Shown here piece by piece: positions 57,000 to 64,000 of a DNA stretch of 64,000 nucleotides. The stretch comes from Agrobacterium tumefaciens (GTDB lineage Bacteria; Pseudomonadota; Alphaproteobacteria; Rhizobiales; Rhizobiaceae). The notes below the pieces were generated by a model, which was not told the DNA's origin, did no database searches, and was given only the letters and a program-made list of their open reading frames with translations. Numbering within the stretch: position 1 is the first letter of the stretch; each line of letters starts with the position of its first letter. The translations under genes and the position numbers were made by a program. Where the stretch lies: contig NZ_CP039903.1 in assembly GCF_005221385.1 (NCBI RefSeq), forward strand, positions 930,001 through 994,000, given 5' to 3'.

Positions 57000-58667
57000 A
57001 TGGCTAAACAGGACGAACTGGTCTTCCTGCCGCTTGGCGGCGTCGGTGAAATCGGCATGAATCTGGCGCTTTACGGCTACGGTCCGGCAAGCAAGCGTGA
57101 ATGGATCATGGTGGATTGCGGCGTGACCTTTGCCGGTCTCGATTTGCCGGGCGTCGATCTGGTGCTGCCCGACATCACCTATATCGCCGAACAGAAGAAA
57201 AACCTCAAAGGCATCATCATCACCCACGCCCATGAGGACCATTACGGCGCGCTGAACGATCTGTGGCCGGGCCTCAACGTGCCGGTCTATGCCTCGGGTT
57301 TCACCGCCGGCATGCTGGAGGCGAAACGCGCCTATGAGGGCAGCCGCGCCGAAATTCCGATCACTCCCTTTAAGGCTGGCGACCGCATCAATGTCGGTCC
57401 GTTCGAAATCGAAGCCGTCGGCGTCAACCACTCCATCCCGGAGCCGATGTCGCTGGTCATCCGCACACCGCTCGGCAACGTCATCCATACCGGCGACTGG
57501 AAAATCGATGAAGCGCCGTCGCTCGGTCCGTTGACGGATGAAGCCCGCTTCCGCGCCATCGGCGAAGAGGGCGTGCTGGCACTGATGTGCGACAGTACCA
57601 ACTCTGTCCGTGATGGCGTTTCGCCCTCCGAACACGAGGTTTCCGAAGGCCTGCGGCAGATCATTGAGAATGCCGAAGGCCGAGTGGCCGTTACCACCTT
57701 CTCCTCCAATGTCGGGCGTATCCGCTCGATTGCGCAGGCCGCAGAGGCCGCGGGCCGTGAGGTGCTGCTGCTTGGCTCGTCGCTGAAGCGCGTCGTCAAC
57801 GTCTCGCAGGACCTCGGCATCATGGAAGGCATCAAGCCATTCCTCGCCGAAGATGAATATGGCTATATTCCGCGCGACAAGGTGGTGCTGATCCTGACCG
57901 GTTCGCAGGGTGAGCCGCGTGCCGCCCTTGCCAAACTCTCGCGTGACGAGATGCGCAATGTGGCGCTCGCTTCCGGTGACACGGTGGTGTTTTCGTCCCG
58001 CGCCATTCCCGGCAATGAAAAGGCCATCATCGACATCAAGAACGGCCTGATCGAGCAGGGTGTCCATATCATCACCGACAACGAAGCGCTGGTCCATGTT
58101 TCCGGCCATCCGCGCCGCAACGAGCTTCTGAAGATGTATGAATGGACGAAGCCGCAGATCGTTGTGCCCGTCCATGGCGAGGCGGCGCATCTGGTGGCGC
58201 AGAAGGAACTTGCCGAACAGGCCGGCATTTCGCAGGTGCCGAAGGTGCGCAACGGCAATGTTCTGCGTCTGGCCCCCGGTCCTGCGGAAGTCATCGATGA
58301 TGCGCCGCATGGCCGCGTCTTCAAGGACGGCAATCTCATTGGCGACATGGACGAGATGGGCATCAGCAACCGCCGCAAACTCTCCTTCGCCGGTCACGTC
58401 TCCGTCAATGTCGTGCTGGATAGCCGTTACGACTTCCTCGGTGATCCCGATGTCGTGCCTTTCGGCCTGCCGGAATTCGATGACGAGGGCGAGGACATGG
58501 AGGACACGCTTTATGACGCCGTTCTCGGCGCTGTGGAGAGCATTCCCCGCGCCCGCCGCAAGGATCTGGAACTGCTGCGCGAAGCGGTGCGCCGCGCCGT
58601 TCGCGCCGCCGCCAACCAGACCTGGGGCAAGAAGCCGATCGTAACGGTTTTCGTCACAAAGGTTTGA
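57000..58667 (+). CDS. rnj: Ribonuclease J
   Basis: A 555-residue metallo-beta-lactamase/beta-CASP RNase. The metal motif HAHEDHYGAL gives His76, His78, Asp80 and His81. Further blocks are ALMCDSTNSVRDGVSPSEHE, HVSGHPRRNELLKMYEWTKP and the C-terminal domain ending TWGKKPIVTVFVTKV. It performs 5'-to-3' exo- and endonucleolytic RNA decay and rRNA maturation. The start is the ATG at 57000 that gives the family N-terminus; GGATAAG lies upstream. The longer frame to 56805 is not used. Confidence 0.95.
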   Translation: MAKQDELVFLPLGGVGEIGMNLALYGYGPASKREWIMVDCGVTFAGLDLPGVDLVLPDITYIAEQKKNLKGIIITHAHEDHYGALNDLWPGLNVPVYASGFTAGMLEAKRAYEGSRAEIPITPFKAGDRINVGPFEIEAVGVNHSIPEPMSLVIRTPLGNVIHTGDWKIDEAPSLGPLTDEARFRAIGEEGVLALMCDSTNSVRDGVSPSEHEVSEGLRQIIENAEGRVAVTTFSSNVGRIRSIAQAAEAAGREVLLLGSSLKRVVNVSQDLGIMEGIKPFLAEDEYGYIPRDKVVLILTGSQGEPRAALAKLSRDEMRNVALASGDTVVFSSRAIPGNEKAIIDIKNGLIEQGVHIITDNEALVHVSGHPRRNELLKMYEWTKPQIVVPVHGEAAHLVAQKELAEQAGISQVPKVRNGNVLRLAPGPAEVIDDAPHGRVFKDGNLIGDMDEMGISNRRKLSFAGHVSVNVVLDSRYDFLGDPDVVPFGLPEFDDEGEDMEDTLYDAVLGAVESIPRARRKDLELLREAVRRAVRAAANQTWGKKPIVTVFVTKV

Positions 58668-58713
58668 GCGGGGAGGCAAGAGCTTTCGGGTGACCGTATC
58701 ATCCGCACCTGTC

Positions 58714-58734
58714 ACCCCGGACTAGATCCGGGGT
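58714..58734. repeat. Palindrome ACCCCGGA/TCCGGGGT
   Basis: A perfect eight-base stem with a five-base loop (CTAGA), typical of dispersed alphaproteobacterial intergenic palindromes; a possible terminator for rnj. Confidence 0.55.
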
Positions 58735-58794
58735 CCAACGGGAGCCCTCAATCGCTTTAAGACTCGTCTCACGGCGCAGACGCGGCGTGGCTGG

Positions 58795-58815
58795 ATGCCG
58801 GATCAACTCCGGCAT
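58795..58815. repeat. Palindrome ATGCCGGA/TCCGGCAT
   Basis: A perfect eight-base stem with a five-base loop (TCAAC), about 60 bases after the first one and sharing its inner CCGGA/TCCGG. It belongs to the same intergenic repeat type. The remaining 58668-58965 holds no supported gene. Confidence 0.55.
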
Positions 58816-58965
58816 GACGGAGGATAGGTCGTGCGCCTTGGTCCGCGATCTGAAAGCGCCTGCTCAAAGCACGGTTCTGTTCTTCCTTCCAAGGCTTTTT
58901 GCGGAGAAGTGATTCCGCTTTACGGATGAATGCGTTACAAGAAGCCAATTGTGCAGGAGGATCAC

Positions 58966-59235
58966 ATGCCGCTTCTTTCGGTCTTCGCCGTTTATTTCAT
59001 CGTCTGGTGGACGGTGCTTTTTGTTGTGTTGCCGATTGGACTTCGTACCCAGGCGGAAGACGGCGACGTGGCGCTTGGCACCATCGCCAGCGCGCCATCC
59101 CGCTTCCGAGGCGGCCGCATCGTTCTGTGGACAACACTGATATCTGCCCTGATCTGTGGTGTGTGGTACGGCGGATCCTGGTGGTTCGGCTTCAGCCTCG
59201 ACGATCTCCCGAGAATTGTTCCCGTTTACGACTGA
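58966..59235 (+). CDS. DUF1467 membrane protein
   Basis: An 89-residue protein of the DUF1467 family with two spans: MPLLSVFAVYFIVWWTVLFV and LWTTLISALICGVWYGGSWW. The central block LPIGLRTQAEDGDVALGTIA is the family signature. The ATG has AGGAGG six bases upstream. Usually found near proS in rhizobia. Function unknown. Confidence 0.85.
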   Translation: MPLLSVFAVYFIVWWTVLFVVLPIGLRTQAEDGDVALGTIASAPSRFRGGRIVLWTTLISALICGVWYGGSWWFGFSLDDLPRIVPVYD

Positions 59236-59937
59236 AGTCTCGAAGCTTCATTCCACTCAGTTCGTGACCTGGAAAACGTCACTCCGTTACGTTTACAACG
59301 TATCGAGTGCATTCCACCTCAAAACCGGGATGACTGAAAATACGGCAGTTCTGTCCGTGTCGCCGCAAGGCGTATCTGAGGGTGTCATATGGATGTCATC
59401 TCTGTCGTGCACACAGCATAAGCGTATTGGGCGGCTGATTCACCGTCACAATTTTACCGGACTAGTCCGCCGGGGCATTGTCGTGTGTTGAGATCAAAAA
59501 AAAACAAGGCCTTTCAGCCTTGTTTTTCAGGTTTCGCGTGATCTGTAACCGTTGCCGGGGCAGCGACGAGCGCGCCTAAGATCTGATCCTCCCAAGACTG
59601 ACCGCGAAAATGACAAGAATTTAAACTTCTTGCCTCTTTTGTAAGCTAAAGCTAGCTCAATCACCCATGCTTGTCATCTCATTTTTTGCATATTTGTTAC
59701 AGTCGGCAAAAAATTCTCTGTGGTGCAATTTGTCGCACCGGATCAAGAATAATATTCCGGTCAAAGCGTTTTGACGCGAATTAGCTATCTCGAAAATGCC
59801 ACGAAATCGCCTTCAACCCTCTTTTCATGGCGGGTTTTCTTCTTGGCGGGAAACGGCTATATCCGGCGCCAATATCCCTTTATTCGGGGCGATTCCCGCG
59901 CCTTTGCGCGCCGTCGTCCACATCAATGGAAGCCGTC
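59236..59937. other. Long intergenic region upstream of proS
   Basis: About 700 bases. It contains the terminator at 59497-59527. Two possible short hairpins (GGTGC/GCACC and ACCGGA/TCCGGT) lie around 59720-59762. A 35-codon ORF at 59667 has no ribosome binding site and is not called. Confidence 0.4.
59497..59527. terminator. Bidirectional terminator
   Basis: Stem ACAAGGC/GCCTTGT with a six-base loop (CTTTCA), flanked by eight A residues and five T residues on the plus strand, so effective in both directions. It ends the DUF1467 transcript. Confidence 0.75.
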
Positions 59938-61260
59938 ATGCGTCTCAGCCGTTATTTCATGCCCATCCTGAAGGAAAATCCCAAGGAAGCGGAGATCGTG
60001 TCCCACCGCCTGATGTTGCGCGCCGGCATGATCCGGCAGCAATCGGCTGGCATTTATTCCTGGCTGCCGCTCGGCAAGCGCGTGCTGGACAAGGTCAACA
60101 GGATCATCCGCCAGGAGCAGGACCGTTCCGGCGCCATCGAGCTTCTGATGCCGACGCTGCAAACGGCCGAGCTTTGGCAGGAAAGCGGCCGTTACGATGA
60201 TTACGGCAAGGAAATGCTGCGCATCAAGGACCGCCAGGACCGCCAGATGCTGTATGGCCCCACCAATGAGGAAATGATCACCGACATCTTCCGTTCCTAC
60301 GTAAAGTCCTACAAGAACCTGCCGCTGAACCTCTACCATATTCAGCTGAAGTTCCGCGACGAGGTACGTCCGCGTTTCGGCACCATGCGTTCGCGTGAGT
60401 TCCTGATGAAGGACGCCTATTCCTTCGACTTGACCAAGGAAGACGCGATCCACTCCTACAACAAGATGTTCGTGGCTTACCTGCGCACCTTCGAGCGCCT
60501 TGGCCTGCGCGCCATTCCCATGCGTGCCGATACCGGCCCCATCGGCGGCAACCACAGCCACGAATTTATCATTCTGGCCGATACCGGTGAATCCGAGGTC
60601 TTCTGCCACAAGAGCTTCCTCGACCGTGCCATTCCGGCTGAAAATACCGACTTCGACGATGTCGCAGCCCTTCAGGGTGTATTCGACGAGTGGACTGCCG
60701 ATTATGCCGCCACCTCCGAAATGCATGACGAAGCAGCCTATGATGCCATTCCGGATGGTGAGCGTCTTTCGGCACGCGGTATCGAAGTTGGTCACATCTT
60801 CTATTTCGGCACCAAATATTCCGAGCCTATGGGCGCGAAAGTGCAGGGCAAGGACGGCAAGGAACACCCTGTCCACATGGGTTCTTATGGCATTGGCCCG
60901 ACACGCCTTGTTCCCGCCATCATTGAAGCATCGCATGATGAGAACGGAATCATCTGGCCGGCCTCGGTCGCGCCTTTTGATGTTGTCATTATCAACATGA
61001 AGGCTGGTGATGCGGCCTGTGATGCGGCTTGCGAAAAGCTGTATTATCAGCTCTCCAACGCCGGCAAGGATGTTCTTTACGACGATACCGACGACCGTGC
61101 GGGCCAGAAATTCGCCACCGCCGATTTGATCGGTGTGCCGATGCAGATCATCGTCGGCCCGCGTTCTGTTGCGAACGGCGAAGTCGAAGTGAAGGACCGC
61201 AAGACCGGCGAACGTGAAACCGTCACAATCGAGGCGGCAATGAACAAGGCGCTTGGCTAA
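59938..61260 (+). CDS. proS: Prolyl-tRNA synthetase (short alphaproteobacterial type)
   Basis: A 440-residue class II synthetase that charges tRNA-Pro. Conserved blocks are [20 protein letters not shown] (motif 1), [20 protein letters not shown] (motif 2) and [20 protein letters not shown] (motif 3), with an anticodon-binding C-terminus. It lacks the large INS editing domain of E. coli-type enzymes (about 570 residues), as in other alphaproteobacteria, which use separate trans-editing proteins. The ATG at 59938 has GGAAG upstream; the frame extends to 59827. Confidence 0.96.
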   Translation: MRLSRYFMPILKENPKEAEIVSHRLMLRAGMIRQQSAGIYSWLPLGKRVLDKVNRIIRQEQDRSGAIELLMPTLQTAELWQESGRYDDYGKEMLRIKDRQDRQMLYGPTNEEMITDIFRSYVKSYKNLPLNLYHIQLKFRDEVRPRFGTMRSREFLMKDAYSFDLTKEDAIHSYNKMFVAYLRTFERLGLRAIPMRADTGPIGGNHSHEFIILADTGESEVFCHKSFLDRAIPAENTDFDDVAALQGVFDEWTADYAATSEMHDEAAYDAIPDGERLSARGIEVGHIFYFGTKYSEPMGAKVQGKDGKEHPVHMGSYGIGPTRLVPAIIEASHDENGIIWPASVAPFDVVIINMKAGDAACDAACEKLYYQLSNAGKDVLYDDTDDRAGQKFATADLIGVPMQIIVGPRSVANGEVEVKDRKTGERETVTIEAAMNKALG

Positions 61261-61277
61261 GCGCGAACGGAAAGATG

Positions 61278-61312
61278 GGAGCGGCCTTCATGCGAAGACC
61301 GCTCCGGTTTTA
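61278..61312 (+). terminator. Hairpin between proS and lolC
   Basis: Stem GGAGCGG-C-CTTC / GAAG-A-CCGCTCC with a four-base loop (ATGC) followed by GGTTTTATGG. Reasonable intrinsic terminator for proS, though the T-run is short. Confidence 0.55.
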
Positions 61313-61387
61313 TGGCGCAGGCGCCGCTACGATTGGGACCGATCTTTGGAAAAGACCGATCTTGCAAATTGAGATCAGGGAGACGAC

Positions 61388-62695
61388 ATGGCAAAAGCCG
61401 ATGCTGACAAGGGTGCGGCTCCTTCCGCCCGGGAAAAGACCGCCCGGCCTTTTTCCGCTTTCGAACGCATGGTGGCATGGCGCTATCTGCGGTCGCGGCG
61501 CAAGGAAGCGTTCATTTCCGTCATCGCCGGTTTTTCTTTTGTCGGCATCATGCTGGGCGTTGCAACGCTCATCATCGTCATGGCTGTCATGAATGGTTTC
61601 CGTACCGAGCTGATTTCGCGCATTCTCGGCATTAACGGCCATATGATCGTCCAGCCGATCGATCAGCCCTTCAATAATTATGACGAGCTGGCGAAGAAGT
61701 TTTCCGCCGTGCCGGGCGTCACCATGGCCCTGCCGCTGGTGGAAGGCCAGACATTGGCCTCCGGCCGCGGCGGCGCAGGCTCCGGCGCGCTGGTGCGTGG
61801 CGTGCGCCAGGAGGATATCGACAAGATCAAGGAAGTCGCCAGCAACATCAAGACCGGCGATCTCGTCGGCTTCATGGCAGGCGATGGCGTTCTGGTCGGC
61901 TCCAGGCTTGCGGCGCAGCTTGGCGTGACGGCGGGAGATGACATCACCCTCATTTCGCCGGAAGGCGACGTGACGCCGATGGGCGTCAATCCGCGCGTCA
62001 AGTCCTACAAGATCTCAGGCGTCTTCGAGATCGGCATGTCGGAATATGATGCGTCGATGATCTATATGCCGCTGTCCGAAGCCCAGCTTTATTTCAATGC
62101 CGACGGCATCGTGCAATCCATCGAGCTTTATGTCAGCCGCCCTGATGACGTTGACGGCATCCGGCCGCTGGTGGAGCAGGCGGCAGAACGGCAGATTTAT
62201 ATCACCGACTGGCGACAGCGGAACCAGACCTTCTTTTCCGCCCTGCAGGTGGAACGAAACGTGATGTTCATGATCCTGACGCTCATCGTTCTGGTGGCGG
62301 CGCTGAACATCATTTCCGGCCTCATCATGCTGGTGAAGGACAAGGGCAGCGATATCGCCATTCTGCGCACCATGGGGGCCAGTTCCGGCGCGGTCATGCG
62401 CATCTTCTTCATGACCGGGGCGGCCATCGGCACGGTCGGCACCTTTGCCGGGGTGGCGCTCGGCGTCATCGTCTGCCTCAATGTGGAATCCATCCGGCAG
62501 TTCTTTTCGTGGATATCCGGCACGGTTCTGTTTGACCCGCAGCTTTATTTCCTCAGCCAGTTGCCGGCCGAAATGGATTTGAGCGAGACCATCACCGTCG
62601 TCATCATGGCGCTGACGCTTTCTTTCCTGGCAACGATCTTCCCAGCATGGCGGGCCTCCAAGCTCGATCCGGTGCAGGCCCTGCGTTACGAATAA
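61388..62695 (+). CDS. lolC: Lipoprotein-releasing system permease (LolC/E family)
   Basis: A 435-residue inner-membrane protein with the MacB/FtsX topology: TM1 near residue 40 (FISVIAGFSFVGIMLGVATL), a large periplasmic domain at about 65-285, and three C-terminal helices (FMILTLIVLVAALNIISGLI and so on). It starts with GAFERMVAWRYLRSRRKEAF-like features typical of LolC/E. It works with the ATPase encoded 15 bases downstream. Many alphaproteobacteria have one LolF-type gene instead of separate C and E, so the exact label is uncertain. Confidence 0.9.
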   Translation: MAKADADKGAAPSAREKTARPFSAFERMVAWRYLRSRRKEAFISVIAGFSFVGIMLGVATLIIVMAVMNGFRTELISRILGINGHMIVQPIDQPFNNYDELAKKFSAVPGVTMALPLVEGQTLASGRGGAGSGALVRGVRQEDIDKIKEVASNIKTGDLVGFMAGDGVLVGSRLAAQLGVTAGDDITLISPEGDVTPMGVNPRVKSYKISGVFEIGMSEYDASMIYMPLSEAQLYFNADGIVQSIELYVSRPDDVDGIRPLVEQAAERQIYITDWRQRNQTFFSALQVERNVMFMILTLIVLVAALNIISGLIMLVKDKGSDIAILRTMGASSGAVMRIFFMTGAAIGTVGTFAGVALGVIVCLNVESIRQFFSWISGTVLFDPQLYFLSQLPAEMDLSETITVVIMALTLSFLATIFPAWRASKLDPVQALRYE

Positions 62696-62710
62696 GGACC
62701 GCTTCGCAAT

Positions 62711-63394
62711 ATGGCAAAAAAAACAGTGCTGCGGCTTACCGGCGTGGAACGGACCTATGGTCAGGGTGAAACGTCGCTTTCCATTCTGCGCAAGGCCGAT
62801 CTTGAATTGAGAAGCGGTGAGATGGTGGCGCTCGTCGCCCCCTCCGGTACCGGAAAATCCACACTGCTGCATCTGGCGGGGCTTCTGGAACATCCTGACG
62901 CGGGTGAGGTTTTCATCAACGGCGCGCCATGCAACGGGCTTCCGGATGAAACCCGCACGGCGATCCGTCGCAGCGATATCGGCTTCGTTTATCAGTTCCA
63001 TCACCTGCTGCCGGAGTTTTCGGCGGTGGAAAATGTAATGATGCCGCAGCTCATCGCCGGTCTGACGCAGGCTGAGGCGCGCAAGCGTGCCAGCGCCCTG
63101 CTGGATTACATGCGCGTCGGCCATCGCGGCGAACATCGCCCGGCCGAACTTTCCGGCGGCGAGCAGCAGCGCGTGGCGATTGCGCGCGCGGTTGCCAATG
63201 CGCCGCTTCTGCTGCTCGCGGATGAGCCGACCGGCAACCTCGATCCCGAGACCGCGCATTATGTTTTCGATGCGCTGGAGGCCCTGGTGCGCCAGTCCGG
63301 CCTTGCGGCGATGATCGCCACGCATAACCACGACCTCGCTGCCCGCATGGACCGACGGGTAACGCTTGCAGACGGCAAGATCGTCGACTTCTGA
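62711..63394 (+). CDS. lolD: Lipoprotein-releasing ABC transporter ATPase
   Basis: A 227-residue ATPase. Walker A is APSGTGKST, the signature is [14 protein letters not shown], and Walker B is [12 protein letters not shown]. It powers transfer of lipoproteins to the periplasmic carrier LolA with the adjacent permease. Confidence 0.95.
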   Translation: MAKKTVLRLTGVERTYGQGETSLSILRKADLELRSGEMVALVAPSGTGKSTLLHLAGLLEHPDAGEVFINGAPCNGLPDETRTAIRRSDIGFVYQFHHLLPEFSAVENVMMPQLIAGLTQAEARKRASALLDYMRVGHRGEHRPAELSGGEQQRVAIARAVANAPLLLLADEPTGNLDPETAHYVFDALEALVRQSGLAAMIATHNHDLAARMDRRVTLADGKIVDF

Positions 63395-63513
63395 TCGTGA
63401 CGGCATAAGGCGACCGTCGCGAAGCCTTATGTGATCTGCTACGAAGCGGTGAGTCTCTTCGCCCTTGCGTCTTCGGGAAGACCCGCTCGTCCTTCCACAG
63501 TTGAATTTTTGAG

Positions 63514-63547
63514 AACCCGGAGGTGTTTTTTGCCTTCGGGTTTTTTT
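63514..63547 (+). terminator. lolCD terminator
   Basis: Stem AACCCGGAGG/CCTTCGGGTT (one G-T wobble) with a nine-base loop followed by seven T residues. It separates lolCD from the SOS-type promoter downstream. Confidence 0.75.
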
Positions 63548-63643
63548 GCTTTGGAGTCAGGGGCTTGCCGATCATGCGAGCGGAACCGCAGCTGATTCTG
63601 CGGCGTTAACAAGAGGAATACCAGCAAAACCCTGTTGACAATC

Positions 63644-63669
63644 GAACAAAATGAGAACAAAGTTGGAAC
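63644..63669 (+). promoter_or_regulatory. Two overlapping alphaproteobacterial LexA boxes
   Basis: Three GAAC half-sites at 63644, 63655 and 63666 are separated by exactly seven bases each (AAAATGA and AAAGTTG). GAAC-N7-GAAC is the complement of GTTC-N7-GTTC, the LexA box of alphaproteobacteria. The sites follow a TTGACA (63635-63640) and lie just upstream of the ribosome binding site of a 28-codon ORF, so LexA would block this promoter. Confidence 0.7.
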
Positions 63670-63690
63670 ATAACGAGTAAGGAGAGACCA

Positions 63691-63777
63691 ATGACTGATT
63701 TCATCCGTGACGTTGCCGCTTTCGCTTCCATCGCTGTCTTTGTTGCCAGCTTTTCGGTGATCCTCACTGCCCTGTGA
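63691..63777 (+). CDS. 28-residue single-span membrane protein under LexA boxes (SidA-like candidate)
   Basis: A 28-codon ORF with AAGGAGAG six bases before its ATG. It begins MTDFIRDVAAFASIAVFVAS and is one membrane span (about residues 8-27) after a short charged N-terminus. It lies 21 bases after two overlapping LexA boxes and 105 bases before dnaE. Caulobacter SidA, a 29-aa SOS-induced inner-membrane inhibitor of cell division, has the same size, topology and regulation. Homology is not claimed from sequence; the similarity is of architecture. It may be cotranscribed with dnaE. Confidence 0.65.
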   Translation: MTDFIRDVAAFASIAVFVASFSVILTAL

Positions 63778-63882
63778 AGGAAACACCGGCGCAGAAGCCT
63801 GTATGGAGGCCGCAAGGCTGTAGACTTTAAGCGCCGGAAATCGGAAAATCGCCCCCTCGATTCAGAATGACAGGACGACGAT

Positions 63883-64000
63883 ATGGGCGATACGGTTGTG
63901 CGTGGAGAAAACTCTGACGAAACGCTGAAAACGCCTGGTTTCGTCCATCTGCGGGTTCATTCCGCTTACTCCCTGCTTGAGGGGGCGTTACCCCTCAAGA
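63883..64000 (+). CDS. dnaE: DNA polymerase III alpha subunit, N-terminal fragment (runs off window)
   Basis: The first 39 codons of a gene that continues beyond the end. The start MGDTVVRGENSDETLKTPGF is followed by VHLRVHSAYSLLEGALPLK, the N-terminal PHP-domain signature of DnaE (FVHLxxHSxYSLLEG). The chromosomal position after lolCD and the sequence indicate the replicative DnaE1 and not the SOS mutasome DnaE2, but the fragment is short. Confidence 0.85.
   Translation, partial: MGDTVVRGENSDETLKTPGFVHLRVHSAYSLLEGALPLK

Noticed and set aside
59667..59774. 35-codon ORF upstream of proS
   Set aside because: No ribosome binding site and overlaps possible hairpins; composition not gene-like.

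Overview
The window looks like a piece of a Rhizobiales chromosome, most likely Agrobacterium (A. tumefaciens/fabrum group). The reasons are the high GC coding with rhizobial codon use, the gene order clpP-clpX-lon-hup and nuoABC-X-D-X-EFGHIJKLMN-birA-rnj, an alphaproteobacterial short-type proS, a cluster matching the Agrobacterium unipolar polysaccharide (UPP) locus, and an alphaproteobacterial LexA box. No mobile element or CRISPR was found. Strain assignment is inference from remembered synteny; no search was run.

Layout. 1-6.5 kb: small membrane and hypothetical proteins, an ExoD-family protein, a YqaA/DedA-like protein, a tyrosine/dual-specificity phosphatase-like protein, tRNA-Pro and several short proteins with clear Shine-Dalgarno (SD) sites. 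6.5-15.1 kb: a polysaccharide cluster (Wzy-type polymerase, polyprenyl-phosphate hexose transferase, GT4 glycosyltransferase, Wza-type lipoprotein, Wzz/Wzc-type co-polymerase, GNAT acyltransferase). 15.1-22.4 kb: ctaA, a kinase-like protein, argC, agmatinase, a HigBA-type toxin-antitoxin pair joined to the agmatinase gene, rplM-rpsI and an EamA transporter. 22.4-29.2 kb: an AT-rich gap, CoA-binding protein, O-acetylhomoserine sulfhydrylase with a structured leader, cupin, divergent ArsR/SDR pair, cytochrome P450 and a GGDEF protein. 29.6-38.4 kb: the proteostasis block clpP, clpX, lon, then hup and a large periplasmic phytase-like protein. 38.5-40 kb: a 44-aa membrane protein, tRNA-Val and two tRNA-Asp. 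40.1-58.7 kb: the full complex I operon nuoA-N with two extra genes inside it, then birA and ribonuclease J. 58.9-64 kb: DUF1467, proS, lolC, lolD, a 28-aa membrane protein and the start of dnaE, which runs off the window.

How it works together. The nuo block encodes one 14-subunit NADH:quinone oxidoreductase, while ctaA makes haem A for the terminal oxidase. ClpXP and Lon form a proteolysis group; clpP and, more weakly, lon have sigma-32-like upstream signals. The UPP-like genes should build, assemble, modify and export an adhesive surface polysaccharide, and the GGDEF protein could feed c-di-GMP into such a switch (inference).

The most interesting signal is at 63.64-63.78 kb. Three GAAC half-sites at exact 11-nt spacing, which make two overlapping alphaproteobacterial LexA boxes, lie just upstream of an SD-led ORF for a 28-residue single-span membrane protein. 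That arrangement resembles Caulobacter SidA, the 29-aa SOS-induced division inhibitor, and it sits directly upstream of dnaE. Other points worth following are the SD-sequestering double-hairpin leader of the sulfhydrylase gene, a Wzc-like protein with a broken P-loop, toxin-antitoxin genes overlapping speB, and several unlisted small membrane proteins.
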